From: Dictyoglomus sp. NZ13-RE01
Lineage (GTDB): Bacteria > Dictyoglomota > Dictyoglomia > Dictyoglomales > Dictyoglomaceae
Reading direction: 5' to 3'
DNA length: 64,000 bases
Assembly (NCBI GenBank): GCA_002878375.1
Contig: NIRF01000005.1
Coordinates: forward strand, 36,743-100,742
Shown here: positions 19,085 through 27,275 of the stretch, piece after piece
Numbering within the stretch: the first letter of the stretch is position 1
Layout of the letters: the number at the start of each line of letters is the position of its first letter
Translations under genes and position numbers: made by a program
Notes under the pieces: model-generated
Told to the model about the DNA's origin: nothing
The model's input: the letters and a program-made list of their open reading frames with translations, nothing else
The model's database searches: none

Positions 19085-19890
19085 TTTTCAACGCCTAAGG
19101 ATTTTTGAAGTCTTGGATATATTATTAGTACTATTGGTAATGTTATGAATGTGCTTGGAGCAACTACAAAAAAGTTATAGACAAGGGAGTAAAGCCATGG
19201 AGGTGTTCCTGGAGGTGCATATTGGGAGAAGAATATTATCCCAGATAGAAAATGGGCAAATAATCTACCTAATCCTCCCAAAGTTATTCCAATCTCTATT
19301 GGCTCTATTGTTTTTCTCATGTAAGCTCCTAAAACAAGAAGGAGAAAGCCCAAAATTCCTGCAGCAAGTATGATAATTCTTGATATAGGATACCAATTCA
19401 ATTTAAATTCCAGATCTTTAATCTCCTTTTGAATGTCTTCCTTTTCTGTACCTTGTGCTGTTTCAAGTTTTGCTTGAAGTTCTGAGAGTTTGCTCTTTGC
19501 TTGAGGGAGCTCTGAGGAGATGTTAGCATATAAATAGAAAGTACCTATTAAAATTAATATGGCAATTAAAATAGTGCCAAGCCTTGATAATTTTATTTTT
19601 TTAGCTATTCCCGTAAGTCCAATTAATCCAAAGGCTATAGGATAATCTAAAAGATATTGTAACCAATGTACTACATACATATCCTGTAAGGAATGAACAA
19701 AACCATAGACTAATCCTACAAACATTCCAGGAATTACTCCCCATCTTAGAGCAAATATAAACAATGGTAGCATTTGAAGACTGATACTTCCACCTTGGGG
19801 CATCTCACCTATTTTTAAATACCAGAGTATTAGGGCAAGAGCAATGCTTACTCCTCCTTCTGTTAACATCTGCACTTTACTGTTTTTCAT
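19081..19890 (-). CDS. thiT: Thiamine ECF transporter S component
   Basis: A 269-aa membrane protein of the ThiT family, which binds thiamine and docks with a shared ECF module. The conserved N-terminal MLPLFIFALRWGVIPGMFVGLVYG and YPIAFGLIGLTGIAK segments are present, with about six hydrophobic helices. It is longer than typical ThiT (~190 aa): residues ~125-170 form a charged, heptad-like segment (QAKSKLSELQAKLETAQG...EDIQKEIKDLEFKL) between membrane helices. The gene is directly downstream of a TPP riboswitch, which strongly supports thiamine as substrate. Confidence 0.88.
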   Translation of the reverse strand: MKNSKVQMLTEGGVSIALALILWYLKIGEMPQGGSISLQMLPLFIFALRWGVIPGMFVGLVYGFVHSLQDMYVVHWLQYLLDYPIAFGLIGLTGIAKKIKLSRLGTILIAILILIGTFYLYANISSELPQAKSKLSELQAKLETAQGTEKEDIQKEIKDLEFKLNWYPISRIIILAAGILGFLLLVLGAYMRKTIEPIEIGITLGGLGRLFAHFLSGIIFFSQYAPPGTPPWLYSLVYNFFVVAPSTFITLPIVLIIYPRLQKSLGVEK

Positions 19891-19915
19891 AAAAATCCCT
19901 CCTTAATAAAAAATT

Positions 19916-19947
19916 AAAGTTCCCCACCAGCTAAGGCAAGGAACTTT
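19916..19947 (-). terminator. Riboswitch expression-platform terminator
   Basis: On the - strand, AAAGTTCC pairs with GGAACTTT around a 16-nt loop that also contains a TTGCC/GGTGGG pairing possibility. The hairpin is followed by AATTTTTTATT. It lies between the TPP aptamer and the thiT RBS, the expected position for a TPP-induced intrinsic terminator. Confidence 0.75.
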
Positions 19948-19953
19948 TTCTCT

Positions 19954-20048
19954 CTTCCCTCCCTTCGCTGGCATTGCCCAGATCAGGTTCCAAGGGTCGG
20001 TAGCTTCCGCTACCCTCTCAGCCCCGGCTTAGGAGCTCCCCTGGGAAA
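19954..20048 (-). promoter_or_regulatory. TPP (THI-box) riboswitch aptamer
   Basis: Read on the - strand, the conserved TPP aptamer elements appear in order: a P1 strand TTCCC, the CTGAGAG THI-box bulge, a P3 hairpin (GGTAGC/GCTACC), ACCCTTGGAACCTGATC, and TGGGCAATGCCAGCGAAGGGA closing to GGGAA. It controls thiT-thiN and perhaps gyrA downstream by premature termination when TPP is plentiful. Confidence 0.95.
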
Positions 20049-20093
20049 ACACCTCTATTCAATTTTTAAATATTATATCACAGTTTATTTTGC

Positions 20094-20768
20094 TTAGGAA
20101 TTTTTAATTTTAATCTCCTTTAACTTTCTTTCTAATTCTTCTATCTTGCTTTCAAGATATGTGATTCTTAAATTTAATTCTTCAATAATTTGTGCTTGCG
20201 GATCTGGCAAGTTACCATGGTCCAATATATTATTTATCTTTTTACCATCTTGTATGATTATCTTTCCAGGCACACCTACAACAGTACAATTTGGTGGAAC
20301 AGATTTTAAAACAACAGATCCTGCGCCAATTCTCACATTATCACCTATAGTTATAGGACCTAAGACTTTTGCGCCTGCCCCAATAACCACATTATTTCCA
20401 ATTGTTGGATGACGTTTACCTTTTTCTTTACCTGTACCGCCAAGAGTTACTCCTTGATATATAAGAACATTATCTCCTATCTCTGTAGTTTCACCAATTA
20501 CAACTCCCATCCCATGATCTATGAAAAATCCCTTTCCTATTTTGGCTCCAGGATGTATTTCAATTCCTGTTAGAAATCTATTAACATGAGAAATAAGTCT
20601 TGGAATTACGGGTATTTTTAATTTCCATAAAAAGTGTGCAACTCTATGGAGTAATATGGCATGAAATCCTGGATAGCATAATATTACTTCTAAAAAATTT
20701 CTTGCAGCAGGATCTTTTTCAAATACAGCTTTATAATCTGCCTTTAAAGTTTCCCAAATTTTCTTCAT
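20094..20768 (-). CDS. cysE: Serine O-acetyltransferase
   Basis: A 224-aa left-handed beta-helix acetyltransferase making O-acetylserine for cysteine synthesis. It contains [19 protein letters not shown], a helical N-terminal domain, then hexapeptide repeats with [18 protein letters not shown] (catalytic His/Asp region) and [15 protein letters not shown]-terminal coiled coil follows. The start is the ATG of MKKIWE because GGGGTG lies 5 nt upstream; a GTG 12 nt upstream overlaps that RBS. It stands alone between the TPP element and the tRNAs. Confidence 0.93.
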   Translation of the reverse strand: MKKIWETLKADYKAVFEKDPAARNFLEVILCYPGFHAILLHRVAHFLWKLKIPVIPRLISHVNRFLTGIEIHPGAKIGKGFFIDHGMGVVIGETTEIGDNVLIYQGVTLGGTGKEKGKRHPTIGNNVVIGAGAKVLGPITIGDNVRIGAGSVVLKSVPPNCTVVGVPGKIIIQDGKKINNILDHGNLPDPQAQIIEELNLRITYLESKIEELERKLKEIKIKNS

Positions 20769-20830
20769 AATACACCCCACTTTTAAGAATTTATACTTAT
20801 TTAGTGCAAATTATTTTATCATAATACCTC

Positions 20831-20859
20831 TTGTCATTCAATAGAAAATATTTTATAAT
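20831..20859 (+). promoter_or_regulatory. tRNA promoter
   Basis: TTGTCA (20831-20836), a 17-nt spacer and TATAAT (20854-20859) lie 22 bp upstream of the first tRNA. The -35 hexamer is the same as that of the rRNA promoter at 63.77 kb. Confidence 0.8.
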
Positions 20860-20881
20860 TCAATCTGAAAGTTGATTGTGT

Positions 20882-20956
20882 GGGCCCGTAGCTCAACGGC
20901 AGAGCAGCCGGCTCATAACCGGTTGGTTCTAGGTTCGAATCCTGGCGGGCCCACCA
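20882..20956 (+). tRNA. tRNA with CAT anticodon (elongator Met or Ile2)
   Basis: A 75-nt cloverleaf: acceptor GGGCCCG/CGGGCCC, anticodon stem CCGG/CCGG around CTCATAA, T-loop TTCGAAT, encoded CCA. The anticodon stem lacks the three G-C pairs of initiator tRNA and G1-C72 is paired, so it is not fMet. Elongator Met versus lysidine-modified Ile2 cannot be settled by eye. Confidence 0.93.
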
Positions 20957-20975
20957 TATTTTTGAGGGGGTATGT

Positions 20976-21050
20976 GGGCGGATGGCTCAGTGGTAGAGCA
21001 CCTGTTTCACATACAGGGGGTCGTAGGTTCGAATCCTGCTCCGCCCACCA
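20976..21050 (+). tRNA. tRNA-Val (CAC)
   Basis: A 75-nt cloverleaf with acceptor GGGCGGA/TCCGCCC, anticodon stem CCTGT/ACAGG and loop TTCACAT giving anticodon CAC, T-arm GGTTCGAATCC and an encoded CCA. It lies 19 bp after the CAT tRNA and is probably co-transcribed with it. Confidence 0.95.
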
Positions 21051-21090
21051 ATTTTAAATTTTATTTTTATAAACCTCATATTAACCTTTG

Positions 21091-21119
21091 TTGACTAATT
21101 TTTGAACCCGCATTAAAAT
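21091..21119 (+). promoter_or_regulatory. Promoter of the zinc-ribbon/rnpB unit
   Basis: TTGACT (21091-21096), a 17-nt spacer and TAAAAT (21114-21119) lie 34 bp before the ATG at 21153, which itself has a GGAGAG RBS. Confidence 0.7.
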
Positions 21120-21152
21120 GATACCGAAAAGTTTGAATTTGGAGAGTGTAAT

Positions 21153-21872
21153 ATGAGAGTTTCTAGTATTCCAAAACTTTTGAATATTCAAGATCAACTT
21201 CTAAAATTAAAAGAATTGGAAAAGATTTTAAAGAGTAAAGAAGATGAATTAAAAAGCTTTAGAGAAGGTGAAACCAAAAAGATAAGTAGTTTAGAAGAAG
21301 AAATCAGGTCATTAGAGAAAGAGATAAAAAACATTAAAGATTCTCAAAAAGAAAAGGAAGATAAGCTATCTTTATTGAAAGAGAAGGTTTCTCAAGAGGA
21401 GAAGAGGGCTTTATATATTAAAAATCCTAAAGAAGTACTTCATTTGGAAAAAGAAATTAATCAGCTTAAAGAGCAAATAAATAATTTAGAAGATAGTATT
21501 CTTGAGCTAATGATAACTCTTGATGAAAAAAATAATGTTCTTACGATTAAGCTAAAAGAATTAGAAGAGATTAAAAAGGAATACAGTAAGAAAGAAGAGG
21601 AGATGTTAAAAGAGGTAGAGGATTATAAAAATCAGATTCTTTTATTACTCAATCAGATTGAAGAAAACAAAAAGGATATTGAGCCCGATGATCTAATGGA
21701 GTTTGAAAATCTAAGTAAACAAAAATTAAATAGGGCAATTGCAAGAGTAGTAAACAAAGAGGTTTGTGATGGATGTAAACTTACAGTGCCTAAGTTATAT
21801 CTTGATAGATTAAAGAGAGGGGAAGTTGTTTTTTGTCCAAATTGTGGTAGAATTTTATGGATGGAAAAATGA
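21153..21872 (+). CDS. Coiled-coil protein with C4-type zinc ribbon (DUF164/CT398-like)
   Basis: A 239-aa protein. Residues ~15-180 are an almost unbroken Lys/Glu-rich coiled coil. The C-terminal ~45 residues form a zinc ribbon with CDGCKLTVP and FCPNCGRIL (two CxxC pairs). This is the widespread family annotated as a putative nucleic-acid-binding protein; homologues have been proposed to link nucleic acids and secretion or flagellar factors, but no function is established. RBS GGAGAG lies 8-9 nt before ATG. The stop overlaps the next gene (ATGA). Confidence 0.85.
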   Translation: MRVSSIPKLLNIQDQLLKLKELEKILKSKEDELKSFREGETKKISSLEEEIRSLEKEIKNIKDSQKEKEDKLSLLKEKVSQEEKRALYIKNPKEVLHLEKEINQLKEQINNLEDSILELMITLDEKNNVLTIKLKELEEIKKEYSKKEEEMLKEVEDYKNQILLLLNQIEENKKDIEPDDLMEFENLSKQKLNRAIARVVNKEVCDGCKLTVPKLYLDRLKRGEVVFCPNCGRILWMEK

Positions 21873-22243
21873 ATTTAATTATTTTTTTAGTAGTAGGCAT
21901 AATTTTTGTTTATTTAGTTGATAGAGTTTTAAAGTATTTTACCACTCCAAGATGTCCGAAGTGTGGGAAAGTATTATTAACAAGATATAGACTAATAAAG
22001 CCACCAACACCTACCGAAGATGGAAAAGAAGAAAAAACTTTATATTGTGAATGTGGATATGAAAAGAAAGTTGAATATAATGTACCTTATTGGAAAATAG
22101 TAAGAAAAGAAGGATTTAGAGGTTTTGAAATCATACCTTGGGTAGATCTATATAAGAAGGAGGAAGTGGACCGGGCAACCGCGGAATCCTCGAAAGAGGA
22201 TTCTGAGGAAAGTCCGAACACCACAGGGCAGGGTGCTGGGTAA
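21869..22243 (+). CDS. Membrane-anchored zinc-ribbon protein overlapping rnpB
   Basis: A 124-aa product from the ATG in the ATGA overlap (an in-frame ATG 12 nt earlier is possible). Residues 1-~22 are a hydrophobic helix; then RCPKCGKVL and LYCECGYEKK supply two Cys pairs of a zinc ribbon. The last ~28 codons run into the 5' end of RNase P RNA, ending at TAA 22241-22243, so the C-terminus (DRATAESSKEDSEESPNTTG) is dictated by conserved rnpB sequence. I do not recognise the protein beyond the ribbon. It could be a real gene whose tail was captured by rnpB. Confidence 0.6.
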   Translation: MNLIIFLVVGIIFVYLVDRVLKYFTTPRCPKCGKVLLTRYRLIKPPTPTEDGKEEKTLYCECGYEKKVEYNVPYWKIVRKEGFRGFEIIPWVDLYKKEEVDRATAESSKEDSEESPNTTGQGAG

Positions 22244-22526
22244 CACCCAGTCAGGGTGACCTGAAGGAAAGTGCCACAGAAAACATACCGCCTAAGCTGA
22301 AAAGCTTAGGTAAGGGTGAAAAGGTGAGGTAAGAGCTCACCAGCAGATGGGTGACCATCTGGCTTGGTAAACCCCACCCGGTGCAAGGCCAAATAGGAGG
22401 GGTTGAGGTGGCCCGCCGACCCTCGGGTTGGCCGCTTAAGGTAATGAGTAATCATTACCTCAGATAGATGGTTGCCACTCCAATATTGGAGTACAGAATT
22501 CGGCTTATAGGTCCACTTCCTCCTTT
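22157..22526 (+). ncRNA. rnpB: RNase P RNA (bacterial type A-like)
   Basis: The P1 helix pairs GGAGGAAGTGGACC (22159-22172) with GGTCCACTTCCTCC (22510-22523). Conserved core blocks are present in order: GAGGAAAGTCCGAACACC, ACAGAAA, GGTAAACCCCACCCGGTGCAA and GATGGTTGCC. About 370 nt, normal for type A. A run of six T follows P1 (22524-22529) and may serve as terminator. The 5' end overlaps the upstream zinc-ribbon CDS by ~85 nt. Confidence 0.95.
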
Positions 22527-22570
22527 TTTATTCTAAAAAATCCCCTATTTAATTCCATCTATAATAGTGC

Positions 22571-22610
22571 TATAATCAAAGGTGGAAATTGGTGGAAATG
22601 GGTGGAAGAT
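22571..22610 (+). promoter_or_regulatory. dcw promoter with MraZ-type triple repeat
   Basis: An extended -10 (TGC TATAAT, -10 at 22571-22576) is followed by three direct repeats of GGTGGAA starting at 22581, 22591 and 22601, exactly 10 bp apart. MraZ is known to autoregulate through short tandem GTGG/TGGG-type boxes ahead of its own gene. Here the boxes overlap the expected start of transcription (~22583), which suits repression. Confidence 0.78.
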
Positions 22611-22622
22611 AAAGGGGATTTT

Positions 22623-23060
22623 ATGTTTATTGGGGAATATATTCACTCTTTGGATGAAAAAGGAAGATTAACCATCCCTAATGTATTTAGGCAAGAATTA
22701 GGTGATAAATTTTATATTACCCGTGGTTTTAATAAATGTCTTCATCTCTACACCATTGAGGAATGGATGAAATTTTCAGAGTTCCTTCTAAGTTTCTCCC
22801 CAACTGATGAAGCATCTATTAATTTAAAAAGGTTTTGGTTTTCCAGCTCTGTAGAGGGATGTTGGGATAAATTAGGCAGAGTTTTAATACCAGTTTATTT
22901 AAGGGAATATGCAGAATTAGATAAGGACGTGGTAATAATTGGGGTAGGAAAATATATAGAGGTTTGGAATAAAGAAAATTGGGAGAAATTTAAAAAGCAA
23001 GTAGATTTATTAGAAAAATTGAAAGAAATAAATGAAAAGGTGGAAAGATCATGGAAATGA
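22623..23060 (+). CDS. mraZ: Transcriptional regulator MraZ
   Basis: A 145-aa protein starting MFIGEYIHSLDEKGRLTIPN, the hallmark of MraZ. It has two AbrB-like halves with DEKGR (residues ~11-15) and DKLGRVLIP. The start is set by AAAGGGG 8 nt upstream. MraZ forms an octameric ring that binds the tandem boxes at its own promoter and tunes the dcw cluster. Stop overlaps rsmH by 10 bp. Confidence 0.95.
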   Translation: MFIGEYIHSLDEKGRLTIPNVFRQELGDKFYITRGFNKCLHLYTIEEWMKFSEFLLSFSPTDEASINLKRFWFSSSVEGCWDKLGRVLIPVYLREYAELDKDVVIIGVGKYIEVWNKENWEKFKKQVDLLEKLKEINEKVERSWK

Positions 23061-23932
23061 TACATATTCCTGTAATGCTAAAGGAGGTTGTTGATTACTT
23101 AAATATTCGTCCTAATGGAATATATATTGATGCAACGGTTGGTTTAGGAGGGCATGCTGGGGAGATTCTAAAAAGATTAAAGGATGGATTATTAATAGGT
23201 TTTGATAAGGATTCTGAAGAAATTGCTATAACAGAGAAAAAATTGAAAGAGATATCATCAAACTTCATCTTAGTAAATGAATCATATGAGAAAATTCCAG
23301 AATTTTTGGAGAAAAAGGGTATAAAATATGTGGATGGTATTTTCTTTGACTTAGGACTTTCATCTTATCAATTGGAAATTAGTAAAAGAGGGTTTTCTTT
23401 TAAAAGATTAGATGAGCCTTTAGATATGAGATTTTCTAAAGATGAAAATTTGACTGCTGAATATATACTTAATAATTATTCAGTGAATGAATTAGAGCGG
23501 GTTTTTAGAGATTATGGGGAGGAGCCTTATTACAGAAAATTAGCAATGGCAATATGTGAAGAGAGAAAGAAAAAGGCTTTTAAGAAGGTTGAAGATTTAG
23601 TGTCTGTTGTAGAAAAGATTATTCCTAAGAAAGGAAGGATTCATCCCGCTACGCGTGCCTTTCAGGCTTTGAGAATTGAAGTTAATAAAGAATTGAAGGT
23701 ATTTGAAAATACATTACATAGAATCTTGCCCTTTATTAGGAAAGGTGGAAGGTTAGTAGTTATATCATATCATTCTTTAGAAGACAGGATAATAAAAAAT
23801 TTTTTAAAGGATAAGGAAAAAGAGGGAGAAATGGAAATTATAACAAAGAAGGTCTTAAGACCTTCTTATGAGGAAATTAGAATGAACCAAAGGGCAAGAA
23901 GTGCGAAAATGAGGGTGGGAGAGAAAACATGA
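23051..23932 (+). CDS. rsmH: 16S rRNA m4C1402 methyltransferase
   Basis: A 293-aa SAM methyltransferase (MraW/RsmH). Motifs: HIPVMLKEVVDYL, DATVGLGGHAGEIL (SAM motif I), FFDLGLSSYQL, GFSFKRLDEPLDMRF and HPATRAFQALRIEVNKEL. Length is normal. Position between mraZ and ftsL is the conserved dcw order. Confidence 0.96.
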   Translation: MEMIHIPVMLKEVVDYLNIRPNGIYIDATVGLGGHAGEILKRLKDGLLIGFDKDSEEIAITEKKLKEISSNFILVNESYEKIPEFLEKKGIKYVDGIFFDLGLSSYQLEISKRGFSFKRLDEPLDMRFSKDENLTAEYILNNYSVNELERVFRDYGEEPYYRKLAMAICEERKKKAFKKVEDLVSVVEKIIPKKGRIHPATRAFQALRIEVNKELKVFENTLHRILPFIRKGGRLVVISYHSLEDRIIKNFLKDKEKEGEMEIITKKVLRPSYEEIRMNQRARSAKMRVGEKT

Positions 23933-24225
23933 ATATGAAACTAATTTTATTGATATTAATATTGATTTTCGCCTCTGTTCTTATAAATATAGAAGCATCA
24001 AAATTAAAGGAAGAAAATAGAAAGTTATTGAAATTAATACAAAATCTTGAAGAAGAAAAAATTTATTACGAGAATGCTCTGTTAAAAAGCATAAATTTAA
24101 CTGAATTAGAGGAGAAAGCCCTGCGAATGGGATTTGTTTATCCAAAGGAGGCTCTAAAAATAAAAGTTAGAAACGAGAAGGTTATCAGTATAGATAAGAT
24201 ATATTTTGTGAAGCCCAATGAATAA
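23929..24225 (+). CDS. ftsL: FtsL-like division protein
   Basis: A 98-aa protein with one N-terminal membrane helix (residues ~4-20) followed by a coiled coil (EASKLKEENRKLLKLIQNLEEEK) and a short extracytoplasmic tail. Sequence similarity to known FtsL is weak by eye, but size, topology and position between rsmH and the division PBP identify it. FtsL bridges FtsB/FtsQ and the FtsW-PBP synthase. It overlaps rsmH by 4 bp and the PBP gene by 8 bp. Confidence 0.75.
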   Translation: MNMKLILLILILIFASVLINIEASKLKEENRKLLKLIQNLEEEKIYYENALLKSINLTELEEKALRMGFVYPKEALKIKVRNEKVISIDKIYFVKPNE

Positions 24226-25798
24226 CAAAAAGAGATTAAGAATATTAACATTATTTTGGTTTATATGCATGATCTCTATAGAGGTCATTTTATTAACCTT
24301 TCAGGTTAATTTTAACATTTATGGAAATCAGTTTGGAAATGATATTCAGATTAATAGAGGAAAGATATTAGACAGAAATGGCAACGAGCTTGTTAGTAAT
24401 TGTTATAGAAAATCTTTGGTAGTTAACCCTTTAAACATTGGGGAGAGTGAGAAAGAAAAAATAATTAGAAAATTAAGTAAAATCCTAAATTTGCCTGAAA
24501 AAGTGTTGTCAGAAAAATTGAATATGAAATCTAATTTTGTTTGGGTAAAAAGAATTTTAGGATACTCCGAGATTGAAAAGTTAAGTAATCTTCTTTCTTA
24601 CAACAAGATTTTTCTTGTTGATGAGAAATACAGAAATTACCATTTGTCGGTAGCCACATCTCCTCTACTTGGTTTTGTAGGAGTAGATAATCAGGGTCTA
24701 TATGGATTAGAAGCAGTATTAGATCAATGGTTGAGAGAAGGGAATAATGTTTATTTAACTATAGATAAGGATTTGCAAGCTACATGTGCAAATTATTTAA
24801 GAGAAGGAGTAGAGAAGTATAAAGCAAAAGGTGGATATATAGGCATTTTGGATGTATCTTCAGGTGAGATTTTAGCTTTTTCTATGCTTCCCGACTATGA
24901 TTATAGAGAAAGTTTAGATTCACTAATAGATAAAATTCATGAAAAAAATCCTATAAATTTTATAATTGAGCCAGGTTCTGTTTTTAAGATAATAACTGCG
25001 AGCATTGCATTAGAAGAGGGAATAGTTAATCTAAATGAAACAGTTGAGTGTAGAGGTGAGGAAAAGGTTAATGGTCATACAATAAGGTGTACAGAAGAAC
25101 ATGGGAAAGTAAACTTGGAAAAAGCTATTGAAAAATCATGTAATATTTATTTTTATCATTTAGCACAAAAAATACCAAACTCTGTTTGGTATAAATATTT
25201 TAAGAGACTTCATATATTAGATCCGATTGATAGTGATATAAATCTAACTTTGAAAGACTCCCTCATTCCTGACATTAATAGTAGCAAATTTACAAAAGGT
25301 ACTTTAGGTTTTGGACAAGGCATAGGTTTTACACCCTTGAAGATCTTATGGCTTTTAAGCTACGTTGGAAATAATGGAAATTTAAAGACTTTACATTTGA
25401 TTAAAAAAATAGAGGACTTAAAAGGGAAAAATATATACAATGATAAAACAGAAGAATTTTCTGTTGTGTCTCCAGACACATCAAAGAAGATTCTTTCTTA
25501 CATGTTTGGAGTTGTAGAACGAGGAACGGCGAGTAATCTAAATTTGAAAGGATTAAAAATAGCAGGGAAAACAGGAACTGCACAGGTTGCAAAGGATAAT
25601 GGATATATTCCTGGGGTTTATAATCATCTTTTTTACGGTTTCTTATTTCTACAGAATAAAACATATGCTATTATTGTTATACTGTTAGAGCCTAAAATTG
25701 GTAAGTATGCAAAGGATACAGTGGTGCCAATTTTTAAAGAAATTGCTAAAAGATTAGTTATTTATGATGGAAGGTGGGTGCAAAATGAAAAATTTTAA
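24218..25798 (+). CDS. ftsI: Division-type penicillin-binding protein (transpeptidase)
   Basis: A 526-aa class B PBP with one N-terminal membrane anchor (~residues 8-28) and a dimerization domain beginning INRGKILDRNGNEL. The transpeptidase triad is present: SVFK with nucleophile S254, S307-C-N and K451-T-G. It crosslinks septal peptidoglycan and pairs with FtsW. No PASTA domains are seen. Some organisms have a sporulation paralogue (SpoVD), but nothing here indicates that. Confidence 0.92.
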   Translation: MNNKKRLRILTLFWFICMISIEVILLTFQVNFNIYGNQFGNDIQINRGKILDRNGNELVSNCYRKSLVVNPLNIGESEKEKIIRKLSKILNLPEKVLSEKLNMKSNFVWVKRILGYSEIEKLSNLLSYNKIFLVDEKYRNYHLSVATSPLLGFVGVDNQGLYGLEAVLDQWLREGNNVYLTIDKDLQATCANYLREGVEKYKAKGGYIGILDVSSGEILAFSMLPDYDYRESLDSLIDKIHEKNPINFIIEPGSVFKIITASIALEEGIVNLNETVECRGEEKVNGHTIRCTEEHGKVNLEKAIEKSCNIYFYHLAQKIPNSVWYKYFKRLHILDPIDSDINLTLKDSLIPDINSSKFTKGTLGFGQGIGFTPLKILWLLSYVGNNGNLKTLHLIKKIEDLKGKNIYNDKTEEFSVVSPDTSKKILSYMFGVVERGTASNLNLKGLKIAGKTGTAQVAKDNGYIPGVYNHLFYGFLFLQNKTYAIIVILLEPKIGKYAKDTVVPIFKEIAKRLVIYDGRWVQNEKF

Positions 25799-27275
25799 AG
25801 AAGGATTAGATTATGTAAAAGAAGAAATTATAAGTGTAAAGGGAAAAGTACCTGAATATATTTCGGGTATTTCAGTGGATTCAAGAAACGTAAAAGAAAA
25901 TTACGTATTCTTTGCTATGCCAGGACAAAAAGAAGATGGAAAAAAATATATAAAATCCGCTATAGAAAATGGGGCTATATGTATCATATTCAGCGGAGAA
26001 TTGTCAGAGGATTATTTCGTGGATAACATTTCTTATGTTCAAGTTAGAGATATCCAAAAAGTTCTTGGAAGGCTTTCTGCCTGGTTTAACGACTTCCCAT
26101 CTCAAAAATTAACTATTATAGGAGTTACAGGGACTAATGGGAAGACTACTGTAACCCATCTTCTATACCACTATTGGAAAACAAAGGGGGAGAAAGCAGG
26201 ACTTATTGGGACCATTTATAATAAATTAGATGAAGAAACCCTTAGTACTAATTTCACTACTCCTCAACCACCGGAATTACAATCACTGTTAAAGAAAATG
26301 GTGGAAAAAGGAATTAAATATGTTTCTATGGAAATATCTTCCCATGCATTAGCTCTTAGAAGAACTGAAGATTTATATATAGATGGAGCTGTCTTTACTA
26401 ATTTAACTCAAGATCATTTGGATTTTCATCATACAATGGAAGAATATTTTAGTGCCAAGAAGAAGATTTTTAATTTACTTAAAAGAGATGGTTTTGGGGT
26501 TTTAAACAAGGATGATGATTGGGTAAAACAAGTATTTATCAATAATAAAACTATTTGGTGCTCTCTTTATGATAAAGTGGATTTATATGTAAGTCATTGG
26601 GAAAATAGAGAAGAAGGTTTAAAGTTGTTAATATCTACCCCTAAAGGTGATTTAGATTTAAATTTGAAATTGAGAGGAAAGTTTAATGTCTATAATATTC
26701 TTTTAGCCACAGGAGTATTGATAGGTCTTGATGAGGATTTAGAAAACATTAAATACGCATGGGAATCTTTTAATGGCGTGCCTGGTAGATTAGAGTTTGT
26801 AGATGAAGGGCAAAATTTTTCCGTTATTATTGATTATGCCCATACTCCTGATGGACTTAACAACATTTTATCTACAGTTTCAGAGTTTACAAAGGGAAGA
26901 AAAATATTGGTTTTTGGTTGTGGAGGAGATAGGGATCCTTTTAAAAGACCAAAGATGGGAGAGATTGCGGGTAAACTTGCAGACTATGTGATAATAACTT
27001 CTGACAATCCAAGAAATGAGGATCCTTATAAGATAATAAGAGAAATAGAAGAAGGAATTAAAGGCTCTGGCTTTAAAGACTATGTTGTGATTGAAAATAG
27101 AGAATTGGCAATAAAGCATGCTATTGAAGTAGCAAAGCAAGGAGATAGTGTAATTATAGCTGGGAAAGGTCATGAGGATTATCAAATAATAGGATCAGAA
27201 AAAATACATTTTAGTGATAAAGAGGTTGCTCAAAAATATCTTAGAGAGAGAAAGTCCCATGAAGCTAAGAGTTAA
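25785..27275 (+). CDS. murE: UDP-MurNAc-tripeptide synthetase
   Basis: A 496-aa Mur ligase that adds residue three of the stem peptide. Start at ATG 25785, with AAGGTGGG upstream; it overlaps the PBP gene by 14 bp. ATP loop GVTGTNGKTTVTHLL; the YVSMEISSHAL region is a conserved catalytic segment. The substrate-selecting motif reads SDNPRNEDP; DNPR is typical of enzymes adding meso-diaminopimelate rather than lysine. The GKGHEDYQ tail is the usual MurE signature. Confidence 0.95.
   Translation: MKNFKEGLDYVKEEIISVKGKVPEYISGISVDSRNVKENYVFFAMPGQKEDGKKYIKSAIENGAICIIFSGELSEDYFVDNISYVQVRDIQKVLGRLSAWFNDFPSQKLTIIGVTGTNGKTTVTHLLYHYWKTKGEKAGLIGTIYNKLDEETLSTNFTTPQPPELQSLLKKMVEKGIKYVSMEISSHALALRRTEDLYIDGAVFTNLTQDHLDFHHTMEEYFSAKKKIFNLLKRDGFGVLNKDDDWVKQVFINNKTIWCSLYDKVDLYVSHWENREEGLKLLISTPKGDLDLNLKLRGKFNVYNILLATGVLIGLDEDLENIKYAWESFNGVPGRLEFVDEGQNFSVIIDYAHTPDGLNNILSTVSEFTKGRKILVFGCGGDRDPFKRPKMGEIAGKLADYVIITSDNPRNEDPYKIIREIEEGIKGSGFKDYVVIENRELAIKHAIEVAKQGDSVIIAGKGHEDYQIIGSEKIHFSDKEVAQKYLRERKSHEAKS

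Noticed and set aside
20882-20956. Initiator tRNA-Met
   Set aside because: The anticodon stem lacks the three consecutive G-C pairs and the 1-72 position is paired, so it is an elongator Met or Ile2 type.
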